Source of the DNA: Lasiosphaeria ovina
Lineage: Eukaryota; Ascomycota; Sordariomycetes; Sordariales; Lasiosphaeriaceae
Assembly: GCA_033439765.1 (NCBI GenBank)
Contig: JAULSN010000001.1
Location: forward strand, 8,804,001-8,868,000
Length of the DNA stretch: 64,000 bases
Direction: 5' to 3'
The notes beneath the pieces are model-generated. The model was not told where the DNA came from and made no database searches. It worked only from the letters and a program-made list of their open reading frames with translations. Of this stretch, positions 44,607 to 57,230 are shown piece after piece. Each line of letters opens with the position of its first letter. Position 1 is the stretch's first letter. The position numbers were made by a program, and so were the translations under genes.

Positions 44607-45661
44607 AGACGAGTGTGCTGCACGGCATGGCGAGTTGGCGAGTCATGTTCGGTTTCTTTTTTTCTTTCTCTTTTTTGTTACGTTTCGAGGGCTGAGGGTT
44701 ATGTCGTCGGGTGGGCCCGCTTTGTGCAACCTAACCTGAGCCATTATTAACTACGGGGTACCAGCTCTGACTTTTTAGTTATGTATATGTGTAGGTAGGT
44801 AAGTAAGGTACGCATCATGCCTTGGGTTCAGGGACCTAGATAACCTCTTTTCCTGGACTCTAATGCCGGTTGGGTTGGGTTGGGCTGAGCTGAGTTGGAT
44901 TGAGACTGTTTTGCCTGAGAGGGACTAATTACAGTTAGGATCCCTTGTCTATTGTGTCTCTAGTCGCCCTTTTGTTCTGTAGGTACCTAGCATGTCTCTA
45001 GGTAGGTATATGTCTCCCGTTCAGCTTATTACATACGTCCCAAGCCTCGTCTCCCAGCGATGAGATGTACTGTACCAGAGGTAATGCATTCCCCAACGGC
45101 TTCTTCTCCCAGCCCTTCAGGCCTAATGACAAGTGGCCCGTCCATGTCACGTCTCTGGAACTGGAACAGCAAATTCGCTCGCCACGCTAAGGCCAGCAAT
45201 AAATATTCTTGTATGCCAGGTGCATACCCAGACGGACGAGGCAGGTAATGTACCTATATACACGCGTGCTAGCGCCCGACGCCCTCCCCTGCCTGGCCAT
45301 GCTCCCTTTTCCCCTCCTAGCCGACTGCAGGGAAATCCTGCCATTGCTCCTCCCAAACCGCACAAACGTGCGTTGCAGGACACCGCCAAGAAACTCCGTT
45401 GTGTGTAGGTAGTAGGTATGTTGTGCCGCTAGTTCAAAGCCCGCCGTGTGAATAGGACGGCGGGCCAGGCAGCGCAAGGAATGCAGATACCGAAAAGAGG
45501 TATATCAGATGCAAGTATTACGGCCCATGCATATGTGTTTGCTTGCTCAGGGCAATCAATAATAAGTGGTGGTGACAGTTGTGGAAAAGAGACGCAAACA
45601 AATGGTGTAGTCTATATCAAGTCGTGTCTCGTTACGTCGTGGCCGTGGCTCAACCGTGTCC

Positions 45662-45708
<47 letters not shown>

Positions 45709-46090
45709 GTGTATCATGATGTATATACAGAGATATGGGCCAGTGGTTGCCCTCGCGGCGTCGGTGTGCCGGTATCAATGAAGTGGGAAGTATCGCAGAC
45801 GGTTCGGGTGCGAAGGCAGGAGCCCGACTGGAGCTAATCGCCTTCCGGGGCGACGGGGAATCTGCCGGCTTGTGTCTGGGCGGAGGCGGGTTTGCTTCTT
45901 TCCATGCGAGTGCCCAGAGGAGCTTGCACAGCTTCCAACGTCTAAAGAATCAGCACCCGTCTGCCGGCTCATGCTCCTGGAGCTGTTCCACATCTGCGGA
46001 GAAGACGTGCCGCAACGCCGTGTCCCGTGGGTGCTTGCGTAGTACCGCAGACCCGCTTCCCTCGCTCTCTTGCCCACAAGTCAAGTCGGA
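44607..46090. other. intergenic region with dinucleotide repeat
   Basis: No supported gene. A CG array passing into a GT array occupies about 45664-45707, a likely length-variable microsatellite. The remainder is short frames only. Confidence 0.5.
45664..45707 (+). repeat. (CG)n(TG)n microsatellite
   Basis: About 15 bases of alternating GC run directly into about 28 bases of alternating TG. Such alternating purine-pyrimidine tracts can adopt left-handed DNA. Confidence 0.9.
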
Positions 46091-47957
46091 CTAAGGCCGC
46101 ACGGGAGACGGCGGCGTAGCAGTAGCGGACTGCTGGTTCGATCCCTGCCCGCCGTCGAGAGGCTTCTGGCCGTAGATGCCGTGGAACGTAAAGAAGGTGT
46201 GGAACATGCCGTTCATGGCGGCCTTGCGCACGTCGACTAGGAACATCTCGATCTGCAGCTGCGTCCAACCAAGGGCCAGAAAAGGCCGCCGGCTAAGACC
46301 CCGCAGGCCGTCCATGATTGCCGTCCGCATAAACAGGCCGCACAGCCGGAGGCGCTTGTCTCTCGGCCACAGCCCGATTGGTGTCTTGTGCGACCTGCTC
46401 CGCACATTCTCGAAGCCTGCCGCCTGCAGCTCCTCGGTCAGTGTCAGGACGGCATGAAGCTCATACCCCAGCGCACGCATGCCGTCTTCCATGTAGTGGT
46501 AAAAGTCTCGCAGGGCATATGGTGTCTCGGCCGTCATCGTCTCGTCATCGCATCGCGGATAAAAGTGTAACTCCTGGAATTCGAGATAACCGCCCGGTTT
46601 GAGGTGGCTAGAGGTCTTGTCAGCGCCCTGTGTTACTGGCCCAGAGGACTCTCTCGGGCTAGGTTTGTCCACGTACTGCATCGCCTTCTGTATGAGTCCC
46701 TTCATGTCTCGGACCGAGTGCACCACGTATCGGACGTGGATGTAGTCGTATTTGTTTTCCGGGTCCAGCCACTCCTCCTCGAAGTCGTCGACGAAGAAGT
46801 GCACGTTTTCCGGTACGTAATTCGGCTGTATCGGGGACAAATCGATGCCGGTGATTTCGGCTGCCGGATATTTGTCGCCCACTGCAAGCTTTCGGTTAGT
46901 CATGTTTCGCTCCTTGACTCTTCTCTGAGTAGTGCATCTCCGGCGTGTCTGGTACTGCCGAGCCGGCGGACTCGAACCGAGTTCCATCTTCACATCCTCG
47001 AAGAAAGAGAGCCAGCCTCAGGCATTTTCCTTCATGGCACCGAATTGGGCTTCTCGGCAGCCGGCAGTGTGAGACCAGCAAGTACCCAGCCGTTACATGT
47101 CGGCGTACAGCTAGGGTGACACAAGGCCAGCGCCTGGACACTTGTCCGACATCCCTATTCGACCATGGCGTGAAGAGTGCGGCTGCGGTCGCCCAACGAA
47201 AACCCGACGGAAAGGAAACTCGCAAGCCACTTACGTTCCATGGCCCAAATGCCGGTTCCTGTGCCTGTTTGCGCGACATGCCGGTCAGCCTCTTTGATCC
47301 GTTGTGCAACTCAAGAAAAAGGAACCAAAGCACTTATGCTCCGCAAACATCGACACCACAGCGAGCCCTGAGAGTTTTGGTGTCTTCTGGAGCACAGGAT
47401 GGCTCTCTTCCAGGCCTGTGCATTCGACTATGACCGACGCTTGAGGGAATCGCGGGCTCGGACTGGGGCGGATGCAAGAACCCGCACTTACCGAGATCCA
47501 AAACCTGGGCTCCATTCTTGAACATGTCCTCGACAGGAGCATAGAAATGCGCGCCGCGGCAGAGCATCAGGCTCATGGTGTGCTTCATGTCGTCGCGGTT
47601 CTGCTCGACGTCGTCGTTGGGGAACGGGTACTTGCCGTCGCGGTAGGCGTGGTACCGCAGGCCGCCCTCGTAGACGTGTGCCCGTATCGAACTCGTGACG
47701 GACGCCGGGTACCTGCTCATGTCGGAGTCGAAATTAGGGTCGAAGTCGGTGCTGCGGGCGCTGATGTCGGACTCGGCGCTGCTGGCGGCGGCGGCGTAGA
47801 GCGCCTCCTCCTCTTCCTCCAGCGTCATCGGCGACTGTGCCCCAGCCGACATGCTTGTCGAGCTGGAGCAGTACGTTGGCGCTACATTTGCTCCGGACCC
47901 CGAAGGCTCGCCGTTCTCGGCCCGCTCTTGCCCGTCATCCCCCGGAGTGGGAGGCAT
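46091..47957 (-). CDS. class I SAM-dependent methyltransferase (LaeA/UMTA-like)
   Basis: Exons 47957-47492, 47264-47235 and 46881-46091 keep frame and give 428 residues. The N-terminal 75 residues are Ser/Glu-rich and likely disordered. Then come SIRAHVYEGGLRYHAYRDGKY and PNDDVEQNRDDMKH, typical of fungal LaeA/UMTA-like methyltransferases. Motif I, VLDLGTGTGIWAM, is split over two introns, with the middle exon only 30 nt long. It is followed by ITGIDLSPIQPNYVPENVHF, the motif II region and LKPGGYLEFQEL. Substrates of this group are mostly unknown; LaeA itself is a nuclear regulator of secondary metabolism, but this copy is not evidently an orthologue. Intron 2 (47234-46882, 353 nt) is unusually long for this window. 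Confidence 0.85.
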
Positions 47958-50900
47958 TGCGTCGGATGTGTTGTCCCGGGATGCGGATTTGTCTGCGAGC
48001 TATCTCGGACAGCCAGTTCTGCAGCGGTATCGATGGTGCGTGGTGTCTGACAGGCTGCGTCATGCCACGAAAGTGTTTTGCAGTCGCTCTTCGAAAAGGC
48101 GGTCTCGGGTTGGAAGAGTCGAAAGGGGCCGGATCGAGTCGGCAGTGGGCCGTGGGCTGTGCAGGTCTGGCTGGTTTCGTGCTCAAGCTCATAGGCTTGC
48201 CCCGGGTCCCGTCCTAGCCACGGTTGGGTCTGAGGGGATGGGGGGGAGCAACAGATATATGAGGTCCCGGATGGGCTGCGCGCGTGTAGGGATGCTTAGA
48301 CCCCTTCAATCCCGGTGGTATGGTACGGCAAGGTGCGGGTGAGGGAGCAGGAGAAACAAGATGGCAAAGTTTCATTGGCGAGTGGAGTTAAGGGTGGGGT
48401 GTGGGTTGAATCAACAGGCCAGGCATGGGTCGCGTGAATTGTGTTTCTTGCGCACCGCTCCCTGCCAAGCATGGCCTGGCGTCTCTCTAGTCCTTGCTCC
48501 TTGGGGCGCCGGGGGTGTGTGAGAGCAGTGATTTGATTATGTACAGTACTTGTAGGGGATCTTGGCGTGGCAGATCAGGCGCAGATATCCCGGCAACCTT
48601 GACGGGAGATGGCAGCGAGCAGGATTGCGACCTGGGATCCTGGGTCGGTTCCAGAACGAGAATGGGAGTGCCCTATTCTTGTCCCGCGCGAGCGGCGGAG
48701 CGAGTGCGGAGCACCTCCTGTCCTGTCCTCTACGGTGAGATGATGGATCCGGTGCAAGCTGCTTCTCGCGCGAGTCAGAGCCTACAGCATCTCCAGAAAC
48801 CGGGGGTGGGTAGTCCACTATCCAAGTCCAGGCTCGAGTTGGTCTGGTCTGGTCTGGTCACGGCTCGCAGCATCCGCACAGCCAGGGACGCCAGCGACAG
48901 CAGGGCTGCAATTGGAAGGGACGTGTTCATACAACAAGACGAGGACCAGGGGTATCCGTGATCCGGAAACAAAACAAGAACCTCGTTGGGAAGGGGAGGC
49001 TCGCCCGGTCGTGCACCGAGGAAGGTTCCGGGGCTGGGTTTGGGGCTTTGGGGACTTGGGAGCCGGCAAGAATTGACAGTCCCAGTAGTTTGGTTGAGGG
49101 GTGTCGACAGCGTGGGGCTTGGCATCGGAACCTTGTCGAGGACGTGGGCCGTTGACCGTGAACCGTGGTGATGGCGAGGGGTGGGGCTGGGGATGGGAGA
49201 GTGCGTCCTGGGAGCGGGAGTGTCGGCCTCTCGGGAACTGGCAAATGGATGCTGCTAGCCCAAGATTGTGCAAGCTGCAAGTGCAAGACCCCTCGCCCTC
49301 GCAGCCATGGCAGTCCGTAATGGTGATAGCAAAAATTTCCCACTTAATCCGCACAAATCCGCGCTAGTTCAAACTGCCCTTTCCCCATCCCATCCCCATC
49401 CCTGCCCTGCCCTGCCGGATTGTTGTTGGCATCACATCAGCGGGCACCGGACACAAAGAAGCCATCAGCATGACTTGACCCAGCCTGACGGGTCGCGGGC
49501 TCCATTTGCTGTTTTGGGGTCGAGGTCTGTCCAGGCTAGGACATACAGTACTAGACACATATTCGTTCAGTCTTTCCGGCGTGTATCCATACAGAGCCCA
49601 GACATGCCAGGTTGACCCTGGATTGTCACCTCCGGACGTGTATCCCATAGATTAAGCAGAAACCTCTCCGTTCTCACCTCACCAGCCGAACGAGACGACA
49701 CAGCAGCAGAAAGCATAAATCGAGACATGGCCAGACCATGTGCTGTTACCCCGCTATCCATGATCGCTGTGGAGACTTGTTCGGGAGGGCCATTCTCCGT
49801 TGCAGTCGCGTCTTGCTTGATGCTTCCTTCCAAGGCAAATTCCATTGGTCCCGCGAGCGGGGAAGGCGTGGTGTGGGCCAGAACTTCGTTAGCATGTCTT
49901 TGGCTCTGCACTAAAATAAATCGGTTCGGTTTGTTGCGGATTCCAAAACCAGCAGCAATACTCTAAAAGGTTGCAGAGGCCCGTGGGCGCCTTCTTCTTA
50001 GTCTGTCTGTCCGTCTGGTACTCCTGGCTGGCTGGAAGGAAGCAAACGTGCATTTACATGATGGTGGCGCGCCCAAAAAGCGAAGCGTGTGAGTGGGCTA
50101 GAAGAAGAGGGTGGTGGGCCACCGGGTTTGCTGGGTCCCAGAGAGACAGGCAGAAGGAGACAGGCAGGGAACTGCCTTCCCAGTCGGCCGGAACACACCC
50201 CCAAGTGCCAGAGCCCAGGTTTTCTTTTCTCGACCCCAACAGTCGGACCTGTCCTTTTGGTCCCAGCAGCGTGGTCCAGTTGCCCGCTTTTGTTCCTGCC
50301 AAATGATCTCTGGGACACCCGATGGCTGGGTACGAAAGTACCGGTACCGGGGTGCAGGTTTTCTTACCGAGCACGAAAGTCCTTTTCTTTTTTTTCTTCT
50401 TCCTTCTCTCGTGTCCTGGCGATCTCTACTCAGGGTGTGAACACTTTGCACGGCCCCCCCTTTCCAGCTCGGCACGCTCCCGGGCAGGGTCGCTATCCCT
50501 TGCCGGAAATGAAATAACAAAAGCGGTGCCAGCAAGCAGCAGCAGCGGCAGCAGCAACGTGACTGCCCTTCCTGCCATCCATCCATCCACCTGTCCTGCC
50601 CCGTTTGCGATCGGTTCAGAAAGCGGTAACCACCCCCTAACCGAGTTAGGAAGGTACTCAGGAGGGGGCATCGCACCGAGGTAGGTTTAAGCGTAGCAAG
50701 ATCCAAGCCTGTGCCGCCGTTACTGTAGGGGAGGGGGGCCGGGTACCAACTCAACGGGAAGCGAGGGTCCTTGGGAGCGAATCCAGCCTCTCTTCGACAA
50801 CCCCTACTCCGTAGCCCCGTAGTAATTGGTCCGGGCTGGGGTCATGAACGACTGAACGAGAGTGACAATTCTCGTCCGCAACTAATTTAGGTTTTGGAAA

Positions 50901-53241
50901 CCAGAGTCGACGACCCAAACTCGAGCGGAAACCGGGTATGCTTCTTGTTGGTCTTGCGGTGTGCGTGTGTGTGAGATAGAGAGTGTGTGTGCTGTACAAA
51001 CGTGCGTTTGTGCGTTATGTGTGTTGTAGCGGGTCGGATTGACGCACGCAAAGTTTTAGGTGAGTCTTCCTAGAGTCTTGGACAATCAATGTTCACCATT
51101 TGCAACGTCCACGGCCGGTGCCCCGCAGTGAGAATAGGGTGGAGAGAACTCGCTGCAGTTGGCACTTGGCAGTGAGCCGTAGCTGCCAACAGCTCTTTGC
51201 AATGGATTCCTTCCAAAAGCCTGTAATGCCTGACAAATTGGATGCAATTTTCTACAAATCGACAGCCAGTTGAAGCTCACGCTCACGGCTTCTCCACAGT
51301 CGGCAAGTGACGGATTACCGCCATTCTGGCAATTAACCTGGGCTTCGATTCCCGGTCAGCTCAGGCCTTCTCATTCGCCTGTGAACCGCCCCTGTCCCTG
51401 AACGTGTGTGGTGTGTCCCCCGCCCCTCCTCCCTGGGCTCTCCCGTCCAAAAGGGTGGGGAGCAAAAAACGAGGGGCAGCGGGAGCGGCAGCGTGCGGCG
51501 GTGCGGTGCGGTGAGGGCTAAACGCCACATTTTCTGCAGTGAGCGCACGCGGACCACGCGCGTGCTTTTCCTTCTGGTGTAGGTTCCATTTGTCTTGTCT
51601 CACTCCCCGGCCGGCCGCCCGGCCCACCGTAAATACTTCTCCAGATATCGCCTGTGCCGTCTTCCAAGCTCCCACGTAGCATCCATCCATCCATCCAGAG
51701 AGAGAGGCCCGACTCCGAAGTGGATGTGCGCTGTTTTGGATCAAATTTGCCCGTCCCTCCAGATCCGTCTCACCGCTTCGATCCAAGTTCCCCGCTCAAG
51801 TTGTTTTTAATTTTTTATTTGTTCTCCTTCGGCGGTCGAAACACTTTGGACTATGATTCCGTAATGGGCTCGCGTTTGGTCATGCTCAGGTAACCAGACA
51901 GCCCGCGTCTGGTGGGCCCTCTCATTGGGCCCAGATAACCTTGCCTGGCTGCAGAGGTGCTCCTTCCAGGCTCCTTTTCCATGTGCCGACGTCAGAAAAT
52001 TTCCGTCTCGCTGTCGGAGCGGTGCCCACTGTCCAATGCGGTTGGGGGAAACAGCTCCGCTTCCAAAGTCCAAAGTCCAAACCCCGACGTCTCCTGCATT
52101 CTTCCTCTTCTGGGGAAGATCAGCACCAGCGGGACATCAGACAGGCCTTGCTTGACATGAAAAATATTTCTTTACGATCCGTTCCTGCCTGTCCTCTGAC
52201 CAATCCATGATGAGATCTCGTAATCAATGGCACAAGCCGCAACCCGTCTGACAACCCGTTTGACCCGTCGCACATAACTCCATCTCGTTTTGATCCATGC
52301 AGGACGTCTGCCTCTGGTCTGCGGTGTAACACTCGATTTCATGCCCGCGTAAGCAATTGCCGAGAAGGACATATCATGTACGAGTATTATGTGGGCGGAG
52401 ATTTGGTGTTGAGAGGCCAAACTGGACGGCGAGTTGGACTGTCAAATTGGACTTGGTCGTCAACTCGACATCCAACTGCCAGCGATAGCGTTTCTACAAT
52501 GGTCTCCCAGACTCTCGGGAACATCCAAACAACGCCAGAAGCCTCATTCGAAGCCAGCTAAGCCAAGGTGGGACAGTGACAGGTAGAGGCGCCTGCGTGC
52601 GTACATACGTGCTAGTAAACAAGTGCAATAGTAACCCCCAAAAGCGCCACTGCAACGGCTCGTGAACAAGTCAAGTGCTGTCCGGCGTCTCGGGTTTCCC
52701 ATCATCTCGGGACCGGTCCCGGGTGCCCGGCGTTTGCATGCATGCATGTCCGCCCGCCATGCCGACAGGCCTGCCTGCCTGCCTTCTTTCTCCCCTTGAC
52801 GAATCCCAGCGGCAGCGATACGCGGATCTCCCCGCAATCGCTATTTTGTTTTTCGCTCTCTTGCCTTTCTCAGCTAATGACCCGTGTGCGAAGAGCGAAG
52901 TTGCTTATTTCGGCGTTTTTACGCGCAGAAAGTTACATTGCCTGCCTGACTCCCTAGCCAGCACATCCTCTCTTGACACGTCCCTAGACAAGTCGTCGGT
53001 AGTTACTCCGGTCGGTCAATCGGCCGGTTGGTCGGGCAGTCAGCCTGTTTGTTTCAGCAAGCCCCGGTGCCAAGCCAGCCGTTTGTCTGGTTCTCTTCTC
53101 TCCCTATTACCGAAGAAGGGCCAGCCCGCCCGCCCCCCCGTCATGTTTGGGTGTCACTTGCACCGACGGACGCCGACGAATCCCGCGGTTTCTGGCACCG
53201 CATGCAGCTGCAGCAAGCAGCAAGCAAGCAACAGCCCTCCT
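47958..53241. other. gene-poor tract of about 5.3 kb
   Basis: I could not find any frame with a family motif, nor a spliced model, on either strand. The sequence has many short pyrimidine or purine runs, small ATCC arrays (about 50576-50590 and 51681-51697) and a GT/GA stretch at about 50958-50991. It is not especially AT-rich, so it does not look like heavily RIP-mutated transposon sequence. It may hold long regulatory regions, non-coding RNA genes, or centre on unrecognised repeats. Confidence 0.5.
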
Positions 53242-54860
53242 CTATTCTGCCGGCACCCCTTGATCCTGTCCCGAGATGTTATGTGAAACACGGCCCTGGA
53301 ACCTCTTCGCCAGGCGCTCCTCGGTTATGCGAAACGCCCGGGGGAACCAGCTGTCGAGCTCGTTGTTGGCGTCACGACCCTCCATCATATCCACCAGCGC
53401 CCTAGCGCACATCCAGCAGAGCACCATGCCGTGCCCTTGAAACGCCGAGGCCGTCCAGAGACCGCCGCCGTCGTCGTCGTCGCCCCCGCCGTGCGGAATC
53501 TCGCCGACAAGAGGGAACCCATCCGGGGTAAACCCCATGATGCCCGTCCACTCAGCGCGGACGCGACCCGCCGGGTCGTCTTCGCCCCAGTCGGGCCCAA
53601 AGTACCGGGGCGTGGTGTCACGCAGGTAGGCGCTGACGTCGGGGTTGAGCGCCGTGTCGTCGGTCGATCCGTACTCGTACAGACCCTCGTCAGCCGCTCC
53701 GCGCACCAACCCACCGCCCATAACGATATCCCCCGCGAACCGCGACCCCGCTGGCCGCGGCACCATGTACTCGTAGCCGCCCTCGTAGATGAAGCTGTAC
53801 GTTGTCGGCAGGCAGCCGCCCGCGGGAAGGGCGCGCCCGGGCCGCTGCGCCGTGACCTGCCCGCGCAGCGGCACCACGACACCCTGCAGGCGCGGCACGA
53901 GATGCGCCGTATAGCCGTTGGTCGCCAGCACGACGCGCCGCGCGGCGATGGTCCCGCGCGGCGTCTCCACCAGCCAAACCCCATCTATGCCCTTCTCCCG
54001 CCGCAGTGCCAGCGACGGCGTGTGCGTCTGGAGGTTCAGGCCGCGCGCCAGGCAGAGCCTCAGCACGCCGACGCCGAACTTGTACGCAGACAGGCTGCCG
54101 GCCGGGTAGACGACGGCGCCGGCGACGGGGTCGGGGCGGCCGCGGAACGTGGTAGCGTGGCCGTGGAAGCGCGCGCGCACGGCGTCGGGCCCGGCCACGA
54201 GCTCGTACTCGGCCGCCGGGTCGTCGGGCCCCAGCGCGGCGCGCATGGCCGCGACCGCCGCAACCGCCGCTTCCCACTGCGCGGCGTCGTAGATGATGTC
54301 GACCGTGTCGCAGGAGACCGCGTCGCAGTCGATGCCGTGCGAGCGCGCGAACCCGTGCACCGCCCGGATGTTGGCCAGCTCCAGCCGCGCGATCTGTGCT
54401 GCCGCTGCCGTGCTGCCCAGCGTCGAGACGTGGTGCGCAAACGTCCGGTACGAGGCTGCTTTCGTGTGGCCGCCTAGAGATGGGAGACAGGAGGGAGAGT
54501 TTGTTAGTCAGCTGTTTTCTTCCTGAGCGCTGTATCGTGTTGACGGCGACTGTCTATTTGTGGCTCCGCCAGGGTAGAGGGAAGATATGGAGACGCACCG
54601 TTCCGGCCGGTAGCGCCCGAGCAAGCCTGTCGGGCCTCGAGCATGACTATGCTCCTGCCCGGCTGGTCTCCATTCTGCAGCAGCCCCCACGCGACGGCGG
54701 CGCCGGTGATGCCGCTGCCGACGATGACGACGTCAGCCGACTCGGGGAGGGTCTCGGTGGTGCGCAGGTCGGCAACGGCTGCGTCGGGCGGGTCTTGCCA
54801 GTAGCTACGCGTCGGGTTGTCGCGGGGAAGGGACACGGGGATCCGCGCCCGCTCGTCCAT
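53242..54860 (-). CDS. FAD-dependent oxidoreductase (DAO family)
   Basis: Exon 1 (54860-54599) and exon 2 (54473-53242) give 497 residues. The N-terminal Rossmann motif is VVIVGSGITGAAVAWGLL (GSGITG near residues 48-53), ending in VMLEARQACSGATGRNG, the DAO-family ribose/flavin segment. The intron lies just after RNG and rejoins GHTKAASYRTF. The middle has ARRVVLATNGYTAHLVPRL, and the C-terminus has the FAD-closing motif WTGIMGFTPDGFPLVGEI and WTASAFQGHGMVL. Fungal members oxidise amines, amino acids or amino sugars to imines with H2O2 release; the substrate is not evident. A run of Asp and Gly codons (GGGDDDDGGG) interrupts the C-terminal part. No signal peptide is seen. Confidence 0.9.
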
Positions 54861-55154
54861 TGTCTTTGTCTCGTGGGTCTAGTCGGCTTTCTCTCTCTCT
54901 ATCTCTCTGTCTCTCACGGCCAGAGAAATAAGGGGCGAGGCATTCCCCGAATCATGCTGCAGGCGCGGTTGCACGGGCACGGGCACGGTCCCGTCGACGG
55001 GTGAGGGTGTTGGGCCGAGTGCGTGCTGACGAGCTGTCAATTTTGTTTACAACTTTACAGGCTGTTTTGGGGAAATGCCGGGCAGGATTGATGTTCAACC
55101 CTAACCCTACAAATAACGAAATCCTCCTGTAGGGGCAGTACCATAGATGCGCCC
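54861..55154. other. short intergenic region
   Basis: This separates the promoter of the FAD oxidoreductase from the 3' end of the CorA-like gene. It holds a CCCTAACCCTA stretch at 55099-55109, too short to be telomeric. Confidence 0.4.
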
Positions 55155-56574
55155 TTACGCAGTACTCTCGTCTTTCTCTGACATATCTCCGTCCTCTGTA
55201 CCCCTCTGCCTTTTCCGTAGTCTAGCCAAGATCCCCGTCTGCAAAAGCTTCTTGATCGTTTCGCGCTGTGTGATGATGACCCAGATGGTGAACACTAGGG
55301 CCGTGCTCGGCAGGGCGAAGGCCAGGTACACCCAGAAGTTGTCTTGCACGACCGGTGACGCGTCCCACTTCAGCAGAGGCATGGCGAAGACAGCCGCGAA
55401 GAAGGTGGCCGGCAGAAAGGCCATGGTCACAACGGCCACCGTCTTCATCGACGAACTGTCGTCCTTTGCGGCCTTGGCGAGGCTTATGCTTGCGCCGGCG
55501 TCTGATTTGGCGATGAGGTTGTAAAGCTGATGCGCCGTGGTCAGCAAAAGCCATGCATTCGGTTCTGCCAGAAACCGAGCGGAAACTTACAATGTTCATC
55601 TGAAGCGAGACTCGTTTCTCAATCACTGCAACATTCAGCGCCATGTTCTGCGCGTGCAGTTGCAACAGCGATGCAGCCGCTGCCATCTCATCCCAAGCTT
55701 CGTCAAATTGCTCCTGTCGGTCCCTCGTAACCTCGATTCCTTTTAGCCCCAAAGAGTTTGACACCAGAGCCAATGTAAAGTCATCAATCACCCTAATCAT
55801 CGCCCCAATGTTGGCAGCGGACGTACTTCTCCTGCCCGCTTCTTTCGTAAGTGTGATGTACAAATCCTCGCTAGGGTTGTCAGTCTGTTCTTCGATATCA
55901 AGCCGAGTTCCGGTAATTTTCTCAATGGAAAGTACAGCCTTTAAATCATCAGTCAGGGTAGAGTTGAGACTCAGGTGGCCTGCTGCTAAAGCTATGAGAC
56001 CCGGAAAGAGTGGATGTATAAAACAACGTTTGGCGGCGATAAAGCTGTTATGCAGATAACCCATAAACAACTGTTTAGCAAAGAGAATGACACGAGTCGA
56101 GCAAGTTCGGGGCTCATAAGACCAAAACATATTCATTTCCGAGCAGACGATCAAGAGAAATGAGTGAAGGGGTTGGTAGGAATTTGAGGGGATTCTGCTC
56201 TTGTCTATTGAAGGGAAAAACCCGGTGCCCATGGTAAAATCCGTGAGCTTCAAGGTGGGTTCAATTCCGAATGCGTTGAGGACCATATCGAAATTTTCCT
56301 TCTCGATGTCGAAACTCATGCCAGAATCTTTTTTGATCTCGAGAAGTCGAAAGCCGCCGCCCATGCTTGTCGAGTTCGCGGACAAAGTCCCGGGTTTCGT
56401 CGCCCACTCTTTCAAATCGGTGGCTCGAATGGACTGTTCACGGATTCGAAAATGATTGGAATCCTCTCCGCTGGCCTCCAGCACCGTGTATATATTGGGA
56501 CCCGAACCGGCCTCACGGAAACAATGTCCCATTTTGTCCACTTCCATATCAGCGAACTGTCTCAAAATATCCAT
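55155..56574 (-). CDS. CorA-like membrane protein (divalent metal transporter fold)
   Basis: Exon 1 (56574-55591) and exon 2 (55526-55155) give 451 residues. The C-terminus shows the CorA pattern: a long helical region (FDEAWDEMAAAASLLQLHAQNMALNVAVIEKRVSLQMNI), then DDSSSMKTVAVVTMAFLPATFFAAVFAMPLLKW (TM1) and FWVYLAFALPSTALVFTIWVII (TM2). The family's G-M-N signature at the end of TM1 is absent and replaced by FAMPLLKW, as in many fungal CorA-like proteins of unknown role. The N-terminal 250 residues have no domain I recognise. The likely location is a plasma or internal membrane; real transport activity is uncertain. Start: ATG at 56574; an additional 5' exon cannot be excluded. Confidence 0.78.
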
Positions 56575-57230
56575 TGTGTTTCGCGGGCCGATGACAATGG
56601 CCGGCTTGGGGGGAGGACGAAGGCTAGGGATAGGATCTTTCGTGAAGCTAATAGATCAGAGAAGTGTGTAGGAACATGTCGGGTGAGTAATAGCACAACG
56701 CCAACATTTGAAGAAACAGGTGAGGCTCTGGATTCTGTGGTTACCTGTGCGCGATTTTTTTAATACATGGAGGCCTCGCGGCCCTGCTCTTTTTAGCCAC
56801 TTGCATTTTGGCCCTATCGGACGTCCACTCGGGCAGCCACCCATGAACAGCGTGCATGGCTCGCTGAACGAGAGTACGTTTGTTAGGTCTAGAGGTTCCG
56901 ATGCTGGCAAAGGTTACGCCACAGTATGCTGATGTTACGGCCCGCACCCAATAAGGGGTCCAGACAGGTCGCAGGTGCACGTCACGACGGATCGTAAGGC
57001 AACACCTTAAGGCTGGGGATCAGAAGACTGGCTGTTAGGGCAAGCACTCTCAGGCAGGGGGTGGAATACACTTATCAATATAAGCCGTTACTGTCACAGG
57101 CTTTGCATGTTCCTAGAGTAAAGTGGTGGCAGTGACATCGCACGTGGGTTGTGTGCCACTAACATACCCGTCCGCAGCCAGCCCTCATCAAGGGTTTGGC
57201 CATCGCAATACAACAACGGTTACCTAGTGC
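56575..57230. other. intergenic region, start of degraded zone
   Basis: It holds the presumed promoter of the CorA-like gene. No gene is visible. Confidence 0.4.

Noticed and set aside
46964..46974. B-box-like GGTTCGAGTCC on the minus strand
   Set aside because: T-stem pairing fails, no D-arm or anticodon arm can be drawn, and it lies inside an intron.
51335..51360. tRNA T-arm-like TTCGATTCCCGG
   Set aside because: No complete cloverleaf can be built with the upstream sequence.
53431..54477. 348-codon plus-strand frame
   Set aside because: It is antisense to the FAD oxidoreductase and spans its intron; composition is Arg/Val-rich and no family fits.
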